Positions 6,444-16,537 are shown, numbered from the stretch's first letter. The stretch is DNA of 30,663 bases from Streptomyces sp. WM6378 (GCF_001279695.1 NZ_LGDD01000346.1:1-30663), one strand, 5' to 3'. Program-made: numbers and translations. The notes: a model not told the origin generated them from the sequence alone.

Positions 6444-9308
6444 CTACCCCTCACCGTTCAGCCCCTCCGCCAGCACCTCCGCCAGGTGCCTCGCCCTGCG
6501 GCCCGCCAGCTGGGCCAGTTGCGTACGGCAGGAGTAGCCGTCGGCCAGGACTTCCGTGCCGGGGGCGGCGCCCCGCACCGAAGGCAGCAGCTGGTCCTCC
6601 GCGCAGGCCACCGACACGTCCCAGTGGCCCCGCTCGAACCCGAAGTTCCCGGCGAGACCGCAGCACCCGCCGCTGAGCTCGCCCGTCAGGCCGGCCTTCT
6701 CGCGCAGGCGGCGGTCGGCCTCGTCACCCAGGACCGCGTGCTGATGGCAGTGGGTCTGGCCGGCCACGGGGCGGTCGAGGCGCGGCGGCGCCCAGTGCGG
6801 CGCGCACTCCTGAAGGGCCTCGGCGAAGGTGCGCACCGAAGCGGCGAGGCGGGCCGCCCGCGGGTCGGCGGGGAGCAGTTCCGGCAGGTCCGTGCGCAGG
6901 GTGGCCGCGCAGCTCGGTTCGAGTACGACCAGGGGACGGCCCGCCCCGCTCAGGTACGGCTCCATCGCGTCCAGGGTGTGGCCGAGCACCACCTTCGCCC
7001 GGTCCAGCTGGCCCGTGGACACATAGGTGAGCCCGCAGCAGACCCGCCCCGCCGGAACCTCCGCCTCCAGTCCCGCCTCCGACAGCACCCGCAGGGCCGC
7101 GCGCCCCACCTCCGGGGAAAGGTGGTTGGTGAAGGTGTCCGGCCAGAGGATCACCGTCGCGTCACTCGGCGCCGGGCGCTTCCGCAGCTCGCTCAGGAAG
7201 GTGTGCGGGGCCAGCTGCGGAAGCGTTCGCTCCGGCGCGATCCCTGCGAGACGTTTCGCGAACGCGGCCAGCGGGCGGACCCGGGCCGCCGCGTTCAGGG
7301 GGCGGGCCAGCGGCGCGGCCGCCCGCAGCCACCCGGGGAGCCGGCCCAGCGCGTAGTGGGAGGCGGGGCGCAGGCGCCCTTCGTAGTGGTGGTGCAGGAA
7401 CTCCGCCTTGTACGTCGCCATGTCCACGCCCACCGGACAGTCGCTGCGGCAGCCCTTGCAGGACAGACACAGGTCGAGCGCGTCCCGCACCTCCTCCGAG
7501 CGCCAGCCGTCCGTGACCACCTCGCCCGCCAGCATCTCGTGCAGCAGACGCGCCCGACCCCGCGTGGAGTGCTCCTCCTCGCCGGTCGCCCGGAAGGACG
7601 GACACATGACGTCGTCGGCCCTCGAACTCCCTTTGTCCGTACGGCACTTGGCGACACCCACACATCTGCGTACCGCCGCCGCGAAGTCACCCCCGTCGTG
7701 CGGATAGCCGAACTCCACGTCCACCGGACGCTTCGGCAGCGCCTCGAAGCGCAGGTTCTCGTCAAGCCGCGCGGGCCGGGCGAGGATCCCTGGATTGAGC
7801 AGGCCTTCCGGGTCCCACAAGTCCTTGAACTCGCCGAACAGGCACACGAGTTCAGCTCCATACATCTTCGGGAGCAGTTCCGCGCGGCCCTGTCCGTCGC
7901 CGTGCTCGCCGCTGAGCGAGCCGCCGTGCGCGACCACCAGATCGGCCAGGTCCGCGGAGAACGCGCGGAAACGACCGATCCCGGCGGGGGTCAGCAGGTC
8001 GAAGTCGATGCGGACGTGGATGCAGCCGTCCCCGAAGTGCCCGTACGGGGTGCCGCGCAGCCCGTACGAGGAGAGGAGGGACCTGAACTCCCTCAGGTAT
8101 GCGCCCAGTTGAGCGGGCGGTACCGCGCAGTCCTCCCAGCCTGGCCAGGCCTCGGTGCCGTCGGGCATGCGGGTCGCGGTGCCCGCCGCGTCCTCGCGGA
8201 TCCGCCACAGCGCGCGCACCCCGGCCGGGTCGCTCACCACGGCCGCCTCAAGGGCGTCGCCCGCCCGCGCCAACTCCTGTGCCCGCACACGCGCTTCGGC
8301 CTCCGTCGCCCCGCCGACCTCGACGAACAGCCAGGCCCCGCCGCGCGGCAGGCCGACCTCGCCCCGCACCCGTACGAGATCGGCGGCCATGCCCTCCACC
8401 GTCAGCGGGCGGTACGGAAGCAGCCCGGGTGCCGCCTCGGCGGCCGCGCTCTCGTCGGGGTAGCCGAGCACGGCGAGCGCGCGGGCGGGCGGCGACTCCA
8501 CCAGGCGTACGGTCGCCTCGGTCACCACCCCCAGCGTGCCCTCGCTGCCGCAGAACGCCCGCGCCAGATCGGCCCCTCGCTCGGGGAGCAGGGCGTCCAT
8601 CGCGTAACCGGAGATGCGGCGCGGGAGGTCCTGGGGGTAGCCGGTGCGGAGCGCTGACAGATGACGGATGACGAAATCGCGTAGACCAACAGGCGATGTC
8701 GAGTTCTGCCATCCCTGCGACAGATAGTGAACACCGCCCTGTGCGCTGACGACCGTCAGATCACGGATGTTGTCAGCCGTCGTCCCCCACCGCACCGAAT
8801 GCGCTCCGCAGGCGTTGTTTCCGATCATCCCGCCGAGCGTGCACCTGCTGTGCGTCGAGGGATCGGGGCCGAAGGTGAGCCCGTGCGGCGCGACCGCGTC
8901 CCGCAGGGCGTCGAGCACAACCCCGGGCTGCACCACGGCGGTTCGGGCCGCCGCGTCCACCGAGACGAGCGAGCACATGAAGCGGGTGAAATCGAGCACG
9001 ATCCCGGTGCCGGTGGCCTGGCCCGCGATCGAGGTGCCGCCGCCGCGCGGCACCACCGGCACCCCGTACGTCCGGCAGACCGCGAGCACCGCCGCCACGT
9101 CGTCGGCGTCGCGCGGCGCGACCACGCCCAGCGGCACCCGGCGGTAGTTCGAGGCGTCCATCGTCGTCAGGGCGCGGGCGGTGACACCGAGGTCCACCCG
9201 GCCGCGCACCACCCGCGACAGCTCCCGCTCCAGGTCGGATGCCTGTTCTTGGCCCTGCTCCCGGCTCTGCTCGCGCTTCCGTCCCGGGGCCTTCGCACCA
9301 TCTGCCAT
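6444..9308 (-). CDS. FAD-linked and Fe-S 2-hydroxyacid dehydrogenase (YdiJ/D-lactate dehydrogenase-like)
   Basis: This 954-residue flavin and iron-sulfur enzyme oxidises a D-2-hydroxyacid, most likely D-lactate or D-2-hydroxyglutarate, passing electrons toward the respiratory chain. Residues ~60-270 are an FAD_binding_4 domain (PRGGGTSIAGQATG, CTLGGMIGNNACG, FCGSEGTLGV). Residues ~280-540 are the FAD-oxidase C domain (HFGDGCIHVRI, SGEHGDGQGR). A first Cys group is seen at ~555 (CRTDKG...MCPSF, then HSTRGRARLL) and CLSCKGCRSDCPVG at ~610 gives a 4Fe-4S site. Two CCG segments follow (VCCGLTY ~756, GGCCGLAGNFGFE ~880) as in GlpC/LldE-type subunits. It is a fusion of the GlcD-like and GlpC-like parts. 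The ATG at 9308 is upstream of a Gln/Glu-rich tail; an ATG at 9377 is also possible. It appears monocistronic. Substrate assignment is family-level only. Confidence 0.9.
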   Translation of the reverse strand: MADGAKAPGRKREQSREQGQEQASDLERELSRVVRGRVDLGVTARALTTMDASNYRRVPLGVVAPRDADDVAAVLAVCRTYGVPVVPRGGGTSIAGQATGTGIVLDFTRFMCSLVSVDAAARTAVVQPGVVLDALRDAVAPHGLTFGPDPSTHSRCTLGGMIGNNACGAHSVRWGTTADNIRDLTVVSAQGGVHYLSQGWQNSTSPVGLRDFVIRHLSALRTGYPQDLPRRISGYAMDALLPERGADLARAFCGSEGTLGVVTEATVRLVESPPARALAVLGYPDESAAAEAAPGLLPYRPLTVEGMAADLVRVRGEVGLPRGGAWLFVEVGGATEAEARVRAQELARAGDALEAAVVSDPAGVRALWRIREDAAGTATRMPDGTEAWPGWEDCAVPPAQLGAYLREFRSLLSSYGLRGTPYGHFGDGCIHVRIDFDLLTPAGIGRFRAFSADLADLVVAHGGSLSGEHGDGQGRAELLPKMYGAELVCLFGEFKDLWDPEGLLNPGILARPARLDENLRFEALPKRPVDVEFGYPHDGGDFAAAVRRCVGVAKCRTDKGSSRADDVMCPSFRATGEEEHSTRGRARLLHEMLAGEVVTDGWRSEEVRDALDLCLSCKGCRSDCPVGVDMATYKAEFLHHHYEGRLRPASHYALGRLPGWLRAAAPLARPLNAAARVRPLAAFAKRLAGIAPERTLPQLAPHTFLSELRKRPAPSDATVILWPDTFTNHLSPEVGRAALRVLSEAGLEAEVPAGRVCCGLTYVSTGQLDRAKVVLGHTLDAMEPYLSGAGRPLVVLEPSCAATLRTDLPELLPADPRAARLAASVRTFAEALQECAPHWAPPRLDRPVAGQTHCHQHAVLGDEADRRLREKAGLTGELSGGCCGLAGNFGFERGHWDVSVACAEDQLLPSVRGAAPGTEVLADGYSCRTQLAQLAGRRARHLAEVLAEGLNGEG

Positions 9309-9511
9309 GGGCCCAGGATGCCCGTCCCCGGCCCCGCACGGGCTCAGCGCCGCACGGCCACCGCGCGTCCGATCCATAGGCACGCCGTGTCCGTCCCGTG
9401 TCCGGAAACAGACCAAGATGAGCCGAATGTGGCCGGTCAACAACCTTGCCGAGCGGGAATCTTCACCAAGAACTATCCAATTCGATCACCAACTCTCCTA
9501 TAGTTGCCCCT
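9309..9511. other. Divergent intergenic region between FAD dehydrogenase and cvnA
   Basis: The stretch is markedly richer in A/T than its surroundings between about 9410 and 9505, as expected for back-to-back promoters. TATAGT at 9499-9504 is a plausible plus-strand -10 for the conservon, but no convincing -35 lies 16-18 bp before it. I see no RNA gene or ORF of note. Confidence 0.4.
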
Positions 9512-9572
9512 CGTTCCCCGAGGAACAGGAACACCCCGTTCCACGCTTCGTTCCGCACCCCGTTCCGCACCT
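9512..9572. promoter_or_regulatory. CGTTCC repeat array upstream of cvnA
   Basis: CGTTCC occurs at 9512, 9537, 9549 and 9561. The last three start 12-bp units in tandem. GTTCC at 9513-9517 also pairs with GGAAC at 9522-9526 as an inverted repeat. The array ends about 65 bp before the cvnA ATG at 9639 and probably lies in the leader or just downstream of a promoter at about 9500. Confidence 0.5.
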
Positions 9573-9638
9573 CCTCCCAGCCCGCCCTCAATACCCGCTC
9601 CCCGCTCGCCCGCCATAAGCGCTGTAAGGCATTGATCG

Positions 9639-11060
9639 ATGACGGCGTCGCCCTCCCTCACCCGCCCCTCCGCGCTGGCCCTGCTGATCACCGCGGTGGT
9701 CACCGGCGCGTTCTGCACGGTGGCGGTGGTCTCGGCCACGCCCGGCACCCGCGCCGTAGTCGGCTGGAGCCTCGGCGCCGCGGCGGCCCTGCTCAGCGCC
9801 GGCGCGTACGCCGTGACGCACAGCGTGCTGCGCAACCGGGTGCTGCGTTCCCGGCTCGCCGCGCTCAACGGCCAGATCAGTGCCCAAGAGGCCAACGCCG
9901 CCCGGCGCAGTGCCGACGCGGTACGCCTCGACGCGGCCCAGGCCGCCGAGCGCAAGGCCCTGGTCGCCGCTCACACCGCCGAGCTGCGCCGCGCCGAGTC
10001 CGCGCGGGCCGCAGCCCTCGCCGCCACCGCCAACGCGGCCGGCCGCATGCAAGCGCTGGCCACCGGCATGCTCGCCGACCTGCGCGACATGGAGCACCGG
10101 CACGCCGACGAGGAGGTGCTCGGCGACCTCCTCCACCTCGACCACCGCACCGCACAGGCGGGCCGCCTCGCGGACTCCATCGCCGTACTGACCGGGGCGC
10201 GTTCGGGCCGCCGCTGGGCCAGGCCCATCGTCATGGAGTCCATCCTGCGCGGCGCGATGGGCCGCATCGGCGGCTACCAGCGCGTACGGCTGCACTCCAC
10301 CAGTGACGCGGCCGTCGCCGGACACGCCGCCGAGGGCGTCATGCACGCGCTGGCCGAACTCCTCGACAACGCGGCCAACTTCTCGCCGCCGACCGCCGAG
10401 GTCCACGTGTACGTCGAGGAAGTACCGGCCGGGGTGATCATCACCGTCGAGGACAGCGGTCTGGTCATGAGCGAGGTACAGCTGCGCCGAGCCGAACAGG
10501 CCGTTTCCGGCCGGTCGTTGGACCTGGCCGGGCTCTCCGGCACCCGCCTCGGCCTCTCGGTCGTCGGCCGCCTCGCCCGCAAGCACGGCCTCACGGTGTC
10601 GTTCCGGCCCTCCGCGCGCGGCGGCACCGGCGCGCTGATGCTGCTCCCGCACGAGCTGATCACCCACGTCAGCACGGCCGCGCCCGCCGCCGACGTACCG
10701 CAGGAGCCGAAGGCGACGGAGCCGGCCGCCACCGAGCCGGAGGCGGCCAACGAGCCGGAAGCCACCCACGAGCCGGCCGCCGAGCCCACCGCCGCGACCA
10801 GCGCCACCACCGGCACCCCCGGTGATCCCAGCGCCGGCACCAGCGCGGAAACCAGTGGCGAATTCCCGCAGTTCGGCGAGAGCGGGCTGCCCAAGCGCAA
10901 GCGCGGGCGGGCGCTCGCCGCGGCCCACCCCGATGGTCCGGACGCCCCGGCGGCCCCGGCCCGCGCCTCGACCGCCGCGTCCGGCGCGGCAGCCCGCTTC
11001 AGCAGCTTCCGCCAGGCCGTACGCGCGAACTCCCCCACCCCGGAAGGCAACACCGAATGA
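9639..11060 (+). CDS. cvnA: Conservon protein CvnA, membrane histidine-kinase-like ATPase
   Basis: This 473-residue protein is the sensor component of a Streptomyces conservon, a membrane-associated complex likened to a eukaryotic G-protein relay. Two hydrophobic helices (~12-33 and ~40-60) anchor it. An Ala-rich coiled coil (~65-135) follows, then a DHp-like helix (MQALATGMLADLRDME, LDHRTAQAGRLADSIAVLTG). A HATPase_c domain spans ~225-345, with HALAELLDNAANFSPP as the N box, VEDSGLVMS as a degenerate G1 box and GTRLGLSVVGRLARKHG. The tail (~350-473) is Glu/Pro/Ala/Thr-rich and ends with a basic FSSFRQAVRAN segment. The ATG at 9639 follows AAGG by about ten bases. Its stop overlaps cvnB as ATGA, and the operon continues to the P450 genes. 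Confidence 0.93.
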   Translation: MTASPSLTRPSALALLITAVVTGAFCTVAVVSATPGTRAVVGWSLGAAAALLSAGAYAVTHSVLRNRVLRSRLAALNGQISAQEANAARRSADAVRLDAAQAAERKALVAAHTAELRRAESARAAALAATANAAGRMQALATGMLADLRDMEHRHADEEVLGDLLHLDHRTAQAGRLADSIAVLTGARSGRRWARPIVMESILRGAMGRIGGYQRVRLHSTSDAAVAGHAAEGVMHALAELLDNAANFSPPTAEVHVYVEEVPAGVIITVEDSGLVMSEVQLRRAEQAVSGRSLDLAGLSGTRLGLSVVGRLARKHGLTVSFRPSARGGTGALMLLPHELITHVSTAAPAADVPQEPKATEPAATEPEAANEPEATHEPAAEPTAATSATTGTPGDPSAGTSAETSGEFPQFGESGLPKRKRGRALAAAHPDGPDAPAAPARASTAASGAAARFSSFRQAVRANSPTPEGNTE

Positions 11061-11458
11061 CCGGCACCACCACCGACGAGAAGCTCAACTGGCTCCTGGA
11101 GAACCTGCTTGAGCGCACCCCCGGCGCCCGGCACGGCCTCGTCCTGTCCCGCGACGGCCTCAAGCTGTGCCGCACGCCGGAGCTCTCGGTCGACCAGGCC
11201 GACCAGCTGGCCGCGATCGCCGCGGGCATCCAGAGCCTGTCGCACGGGGCGTCGATGGAGTTCGGCGACGGAAGCGGCGGGGTGCGCTCCGCGATGGCCG
11301 AGTTCTACGGCGGCATCCTCTTCATCGTCGAGGCCGGCGAGGGCGCGCACCTCGCGGTGGTCGCCGCCGAGGACGCGGACGCGGGGCTCGTCGGCCACAA
11401 CATGTCCGAGCTGGTGGAGCAGCTCGGCGAACACCTCAGCGCCGAGCCGCGGGCATGA
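11057..11458 (+). CDS. cvnB: Conservon protein CvnB, roadblock/LC7 domain
   Basis: This 133-residue roadblock/LC7 protein is thought to act with the conservon GTPase like a GTPase-activating or scaffold subunit. The family core is visible: LNWLLENLLERTPGARHGLVLSRDGLKL, then a helix DQADQLAAIAAGIQSLSHGAS, then strands FYGGILFIVEAGEGAHLAVVA and the closing helix NMSELVEQLGEHL. There is no membrane segment. Its ATG at 11057 overlaps the cvnA stop by four bases, and its own stop overlaps cvnC by four bases, so translation of the three is tightly coupled. Confidence 0.93.
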   Translation: MTGTTTDEKLNWLLENLLERTPGARHGLVLSRDGLKLCRTPELSVDQADQLAAIAAGIQSLSHGASMEFGDGSGGVRSAMAEFYGGILFIVEAGEGAHLAVVAAEDADAGLVGHNMSELVEQLGEHLSAEPRA

Positions 11459-11802
11459 GCAGGCCGGGCCGGGACGACTCGCCGGACCGGCTCTACACCC
11501 TCACCGGCGGCCGCAGCCGCTCCGGCTCGGACGCCTTCGACCTGGTCACGCTGGTGGTCACCGAGTCCGACCCGGTGCCCGGCATGCAGTCCGAGCACGT
11601 GGCGATCCTGCGCATGTGCCGCTTCCCGACGGCGGTCGTGGAGATCGCGGCCGAGCTCGGCCTGCCCGTCACGGTGGTCCGCATCCTGCTCGCCGACCTG
11701 CACGACACGGGCCGCATCAGCGCCCGCCACCCGCGCTCGGCCCACCGCCTTCCCGACCCCGACATCCTGGAGCAGGTGCTCGTTGGCCTCCGAAATCTCT
11801 GA
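11455..11802 (+). CDS. cvnC: Conservon protein CvnC, DUF742
   Basis: This 115-residue DUF742 protein is the third conservon component. It has the usual RLYTLTGGRSRS start, the LVTLVV strand, and a winged-helix-like region SEHVAILRMCRFPTAVVEIAAELGLPVTVVRILLADLHDTGRI that suggests a DNA- or protein-binding HTH fold. The ATG at 11455 overlaps the cvnB stop. The stop lies 20 bp inside the start of cvnD. Its biochemical role is not known beyond interaction with the other Cvn proteins. Confidence 0.92.
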   Translation: MSRPGRDDSPDRLYTLTGGRSRSGSDAFDLVTLVVTESDPVPGMQSEHVAILRMCRFPTAVVEIAAELGLPVTVVRILLADLHDTGRISARHPRSAHRLPDPDILEQVLVGLRNL

Positions 11803-12400
11803 ACGGCCCGCACGCTCGGAACGGCCCGCCCTCGCGGGGACCGCGGACAACGGCCTGAAAATCGTCGTCGTCGGTGGTTTCGGCGTCGGAAAGACGACCA
11901 TGGTGCGCTCGGTCAGCGAGATACGTCCGCTGAACACCGAGGAGACCATGACCAAGGCGGGCGAGGCCGTGGACGACCTCGACGGGGTGCGTACGAAGAC
12001 GGCCACCACCGTGGCCTTCGACTTCGGCCGCATCACCCTGGACGCGCACAACGTGCTTTACCTGTTCGGCGCGCCAGGACAGGAGCGGTTCTGGTTCCTG
12101 TGGGACCGGCTTTTCGCGGGCACGCTCGGCGCGGTCGTCCTGGTGGACACCCGGCGCCTGGCCGACTCCTGGTACGCCATCGACCGCCTGGAGCACCACG
12201 GCACGCCGTTCGTCGTGGCCTGCAACGACTTCGGCGGCCCCGCGCACACCGAGGCCCAGGTCCGCGAGGCCCTCGACCTGCCGCCCGAGGTGCCGCTGGT
12301 CCGCTGCGACGCCCGGTCGCGCGAGTCCAGCAAGACCGTCCTGATCACCCTCGTAGAACATCTCGCACGCCTGCAGAAGGCACCGGAGCTCCTACCGTGA
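11783..12400 (+). CDS. cvnD: Conservon protein CvnD, Ras-like ATP/GTP-binding protein
   Basis: This 205-residue small GTPase-like protein is the switch of the conservon. The P-loop is GGFGVGKTT at ~31-39, the G3 region is LFGAPGQERF, and the G4 position reads VACNDFGG, a variant of NKxD typical of this family. About 24 residues precede the G domain. The start must be upstream of the P-loop, and the only fitting codon is a TTG at 11783, inside the end of cvnC, so it relies on coupling. The stop overlaps the next gene as GTGA. It probably interacts with CvnA and CvnB at the membrane in a nucleotide-dependent way. Confidence 0.92.
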   Translation: MASEISERPARSERPALAGTADNGLKIVVVGGFGVGKTTMVRSVSEIRPLNTEETMTKAGEAVDDLDGVRTKTATTVAFDFGRITLDAHNVLYLFGAPGQERFWFLWDRLFAGTLGAVVLVDTRRLADSWYAIDRLEHHGTPFVVACNDFGGPAHTEAQVREALDLPPEVPLVRCDARSRESSKTVLITLVEHLARLQKAPELLP

Positions 12401-13626
12401 CGTGCCCCATCCCCGCCCCCGTCCCGCTGAGCGGCCCCCGGTTCCAGACCGAGCCGAACGAGCTGTACCGCGACCTGCGGCGCGACCACGGCGCGGTGGC
12501 GCCCGTCGTCCTGGACGGCGACGTGCCGGCCTGGCTGGTGCTCGGCTACCGCGAGCTGCACCAGGTCACCAGCGACCCGGTGCTGTTCTCGCGCGACTCC
12601 GACCTGTGGAACCAGTGGGACCGCATCCCCGCCGACTGGCCGCTGCTTCCCATGATCGGCCGCAAGCAGCCGTCGATCCTCTACACCGTCGGCGAGCGCC
12701 ACCGCGAGCGGGCCGCGATGGTGTCCGGCGCCCTGGAGGCCGTCGACCCCTTCGAACTGCGCAGCCACGCCGAGCGGTTCGCGGACGAGCTGATCGACGC
12801 GCTGTGCGGCGCGGGCAGCTGCGACATCGTCGGCCAGTACGCGATGCTCCTGCCGGTACGCGTCCTGGCCCGGCTCTACGGATTCGGCGACGAGCAGGGC
12901 CCCGGCCTGGTCACCGCGATGAACGACATGATCAACGGCCGGGAGGGCGCCCTGGAGGGCCAGCGCCACCTCGCCGAGTCGATGTACGCGCTGCTCACCG
13001 CCAAGCAGGTCGAGCCCGGCGAGGACGTGGCGTCCCGGATGCTCGCCAACCCGTACGGCTTCTCCGTCGAGGAGGTCGGCCAGGACCTGATGGTGATGAT
13101 GGCCGCCGGGCACCAGCCCACCGCGGACTGGATCGGCAACTCGCTGCGCCTGATGCTCACCGACGACCGGTTCGCGGCGTCGCTCGCGGGCGGGCGGCAC
13201 AGCGTCGGCGAGGCCATGAACGAGGTGCTCTGGGAGGACACTCCCACCCAGAACGTGGCGGGCCGCTGGGCCGCCCGCGACACCCGCCTCGGCGGCCGGC
13301 ACGTCCGGGCCGGCGACCTGCTCCTGCTCGGCCTGGCCGCGGCCAACGGCGATCCGCAGGTACGCACCGACGCGGCCGCGCTGACCGGCGGGAACAGCGC
13401 GTTCTTCTCGTTCGGGCACGGCGAGCACCGCTGCCCGTTCCCCGCGCAGGAGGTCGCCGAGGTCATCGCGCGGACCGGCATCGAGGTGCTGCTCGACCGG
13501 CTGCCGGACGTCGATCTCGCCGCGTCCGCCGGGCAGTTGACCCGCCGGCCCTCCCCGTGGCTGCGGGGTCTGACCGAGCTTCCCGTGACGTTCACTCCCA
13601 CTCCCGCCCTTGGAGCAGCCCGATGA
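12397..13626 (+). CDS. CYP157-like cytochrome P450 lacking the ExxR arginine
   Basis: This 409-residue conservon-linked P450 is probably of the CYP157 family. Haem binding is supported by FSFGHGEHRCPFP with the ligand Cys346. The I-helix reads MMAAGHQPTADW instead of the usual AGHETT, so the conserved acid-alcohol pair is altered. The K-helix reads NEVLWEDTP, with E276 followed by Trp279 where almost all P450s have the ExxR arginine. Published work on Streptomyces CYP157 describes this missing ExxR, and the position next to cvnD supports the assignment. The GTG at 12397 overlaps the cvnD stop and the stop overlaps the CYP154-like gene. Partner redox proteins and substrate are unknown; catalysis may be atypical or lost. 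Confidence 0.88.
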   Translation: MTCPIPAPVPLSGPRFQTEPNELYRDLRRDHGAVAPVVLDGDVPAWLVLGYRELHQVTSDPVLFSRDSDLWNQWDRIPADWPLLPMIGRKQPSILYTVGERHRERAAMVSGALEAVDPFELRSHAERFADELIDALCGAGSCDIVGQYAMLLPVRVLARLYGFGDEQGPGLVTAMNDMINGREGALEGQRHLAESMYALLTAKQVEPGEDVASRMLANPYGFSVEEVGQDLMVMMAAGHQPTADWIGNSLRLMLTDDRFAASLAGGRHSVGEAMNEVLWEDTPTQNVAGRWAARDTRLGGRHVRAGDLLLLGLAAANGDPQVRTDAAALTGGNSAFFSFGHGEHRCPFPAQEVAEVIARTGIEVLLDRLPDVDLAASAGQLTRRPSPWLRGLTELPVTFTPTPALGAAR

Positions 13627-14870
13627 GCAGCCCGACGAAGTGCCCCGTGGACCACAGCGGCGCGATCACCCTGGACCCGTTCGTCAGCGACCTCGACGCC
13701 GAGAGCGCGGCGCTGCGCGCGGCCGGTCCGCTGGTACGGGTCGTGCTGCCGGGCTCGGTGGCCTGTTACTCCGTGACGCACCACGCGGAGGCCCGCCGGC
13801 TCCTGACCGACCCCCGCCTGGTCAAGGACATCAACAGCTGGGGTGCCTGGCAGCGCGGCGAGATCCCGCTGGACTGGCCGCTGATCGGGCTCGCCAACCC
13901 GGGCCGCTCGATGCTGACCGTCGACGGCGACGAGCACCGCCGGCTGCGCACCCTGGTCGCGCAGGCGCTGACCGTACGCCGGGTCGAGCGGCTGCGGGCG
14001 GGCATCGAGGCGCTGACGTCGTCGATCCTCGACCGGCTCGCGGCGCTTGACGCCGGTGAAGTGGTCGACCTGAAGGCGGAGTTCGCGTACCCGCTGCCCA
14101 TGAGCGTGGTCAGCGAGCTGATGGGGGTGGACGCGGCCGACCATCCGCGCCTGAAGTCCCTCTTCGAGAAGTTCTTCTCCACGCAGACGCCTCCTGAGGA
14201 GGTGCCGCGGATGATGGCCGACCTGGGCGAGCTGTTCGGGCGGATCGTCGAGTCCAAGCGGCGCGCGCCGGGCGACGACCTGACCAGTGCGCTGCTCGCC
14301 GCCTCCGAGGACGGCGACCACCTCAGTACTGAGGAGATCACCAACACGCTGCAGCTGATGGTGGCGGCGGGGCACGAGACCACGATCAGCCTCATCGTGA
14401 ACGCGGTGGTGGCCCTGGAGACGCACCCCGCGCAGCGCAAGCTGGTGCTTGACGGGGTGGTGCCGTGGGAGAACGTGATCGAGGAGACGTTGCGCTGGTC
14501 CACGCCGACCTCGCACGTCCTGTTCCGCTTCGCGACGGAGGACGTCGCGGTCGGCGACCGGGTTCTCCCCGCGGGGGAGGCGCTGATCGTCTCCTTCGGG
14601 GCGATAGGCCGTGACGAGGCGCAGCACGGCGCGACGGCGGGGGACTTCGACGTCACCCGCACCCCGGCTCCGGTGCGGCACATCTCCTTCGGCCATGGCC
14701 CGCACGTCTGCCCGGGCGCGGCCCTGTCCCGCCTGGAGGCGAGCGTGGCCCTCCCGGCCCTGTACGCCCGCTTCCCTTCCTTGGCCTTGGCGGTCCCGCG
14801 GTCCGAGCTCCGCAACAAGCCGATAGTGACCCAGAACGACCTGTTCGCCCTGCCGGTACGACTGGCCTAG
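13623..14870 (+). CDS. CYP154-like cytochrome P450
   Basis: This 415-residue class I bacterial P450 resembles CYP154, the family that commonly follows CYP157 in conservons. All catalytic signatures are intact: I-helix VAAGHETTISL, K-helix ExxR (E288, R291 in EETLRW), and the haem loop FGHGPHVCPGAALSRLE with Cys363. Others in the family hydroxylate macrolides or steroids, but the substrate cannot be read here. The ATG at 13623 overlaps the stop of the preceding P450 by four bases. It is the last gene of the operon, and a GC hairpin lies eight bases after its stop. Confidence 0.92.
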   Translation: MSSPTKCPVDHSGAITLDPFVSDLDAESAALRAAGPLVRVVLPGSVACYSVTHHAEARRLLTDPRLVKDINSWGAWQRGEIPLDWPLIGLANPGRSMLTVDGDEHRRLRTLVAQALTVRRVERLRAGIEALTSSILDRLAALDAGEVVDLKAEFAYPLPMSVVSELMGVDAADHPRLKSLFEKFFSTQTPPEEVPRMMADLGELFGRIVESKRRAPGDDLTSALLAASEDGDHLSTEEITNTLQLMVAAGHETTISLIVNAVVALETHPAQRKLVLDGVVPWENVIEETLRWSTPTSHVLFRFATEDVAVGDRVLPAGEALIVSFGAIGRDEAQHGATAGDFDVTRTPAPVRHISFGHGPHVCPGAALSRLEASVALPALYARFPSLALAVPRSELRNKPIVTQNDLFALPVRLA

Positions 14871-14877
14871 GCACCCT

Positions 14878-14892
14878 GGGGGCTCCGCCCCC
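14878..14892 (+). terminator. Hairpin after the conservon operon
   Basis: GGGGGC and GCCCCC pair around a TCC loop directly after the P450 stop at 14870. It has no U tract, as is usual in Streptomyces. It is also part of the repeat block that follows. Confidence 0.55.
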
Positions 14893-16375
<1,483 letters not shown>

Positions 16376-16395
16376 GCATCAGGTAGTTCGGCGAA

Positions 16396-16430
16396 CGAGG
16401 GCCCGGCACCGTGATGGTGCCGGGCCCTCG
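16396..16430. terminator. Strong hairpin after serC
   Basis: A perfect 15-bp stem, CGAGGGCCCGGCACC with its complement, closes a five-base GTGAT loop, 20 bp after the serC stop. It is the clearest terminator in the window. Confidence 0.85.
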
Positions 16431-16522
16431 CGCATGCCCGGGCGCTGCCACCCGGGCCGCAGACACATCCCGGCACCCCCAGCGAGGCATCACGTCACGG
16501 CCGATAACTGCCCTATTCCGCA

Positions 16523-16537
16523 AGGGACTTGGTCCCT
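16523..16537. promoter_or_regulatory. Inverted repeat AGGGAC-TTG-GTCCCT upstream of DUF4360 gene
   Basis: Six-base arms separated by three bases lie 146-160 bp upstream of the ATG at 16683. The arms recall DevR/DosR-type boxes, but those have four bases between the GGGAC and GTCCC halves, so the identity is uncertain. Apart from this and the terminator at 16396, the gap 16376-16682 shows only an A/T-richer stretch near 16600-16625 that could hold a promoter. Confidence 0.4.

Noticed and set aside
12402..13622. Open frame upstream of the CYP154-like gene in its frame
   Set aside because: It overlaps the CYP157-like gene in another frame and is low-complexity Arg/Ala/Pro; the CYP154-like protein starts at 13623.
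16523..16537. DevR/DosR box
   Set aside because: The gap between the GGGAC and GTCCC halves is three bases instead of four and the outer bases do not match, so it is listed only as an inverted repeat.
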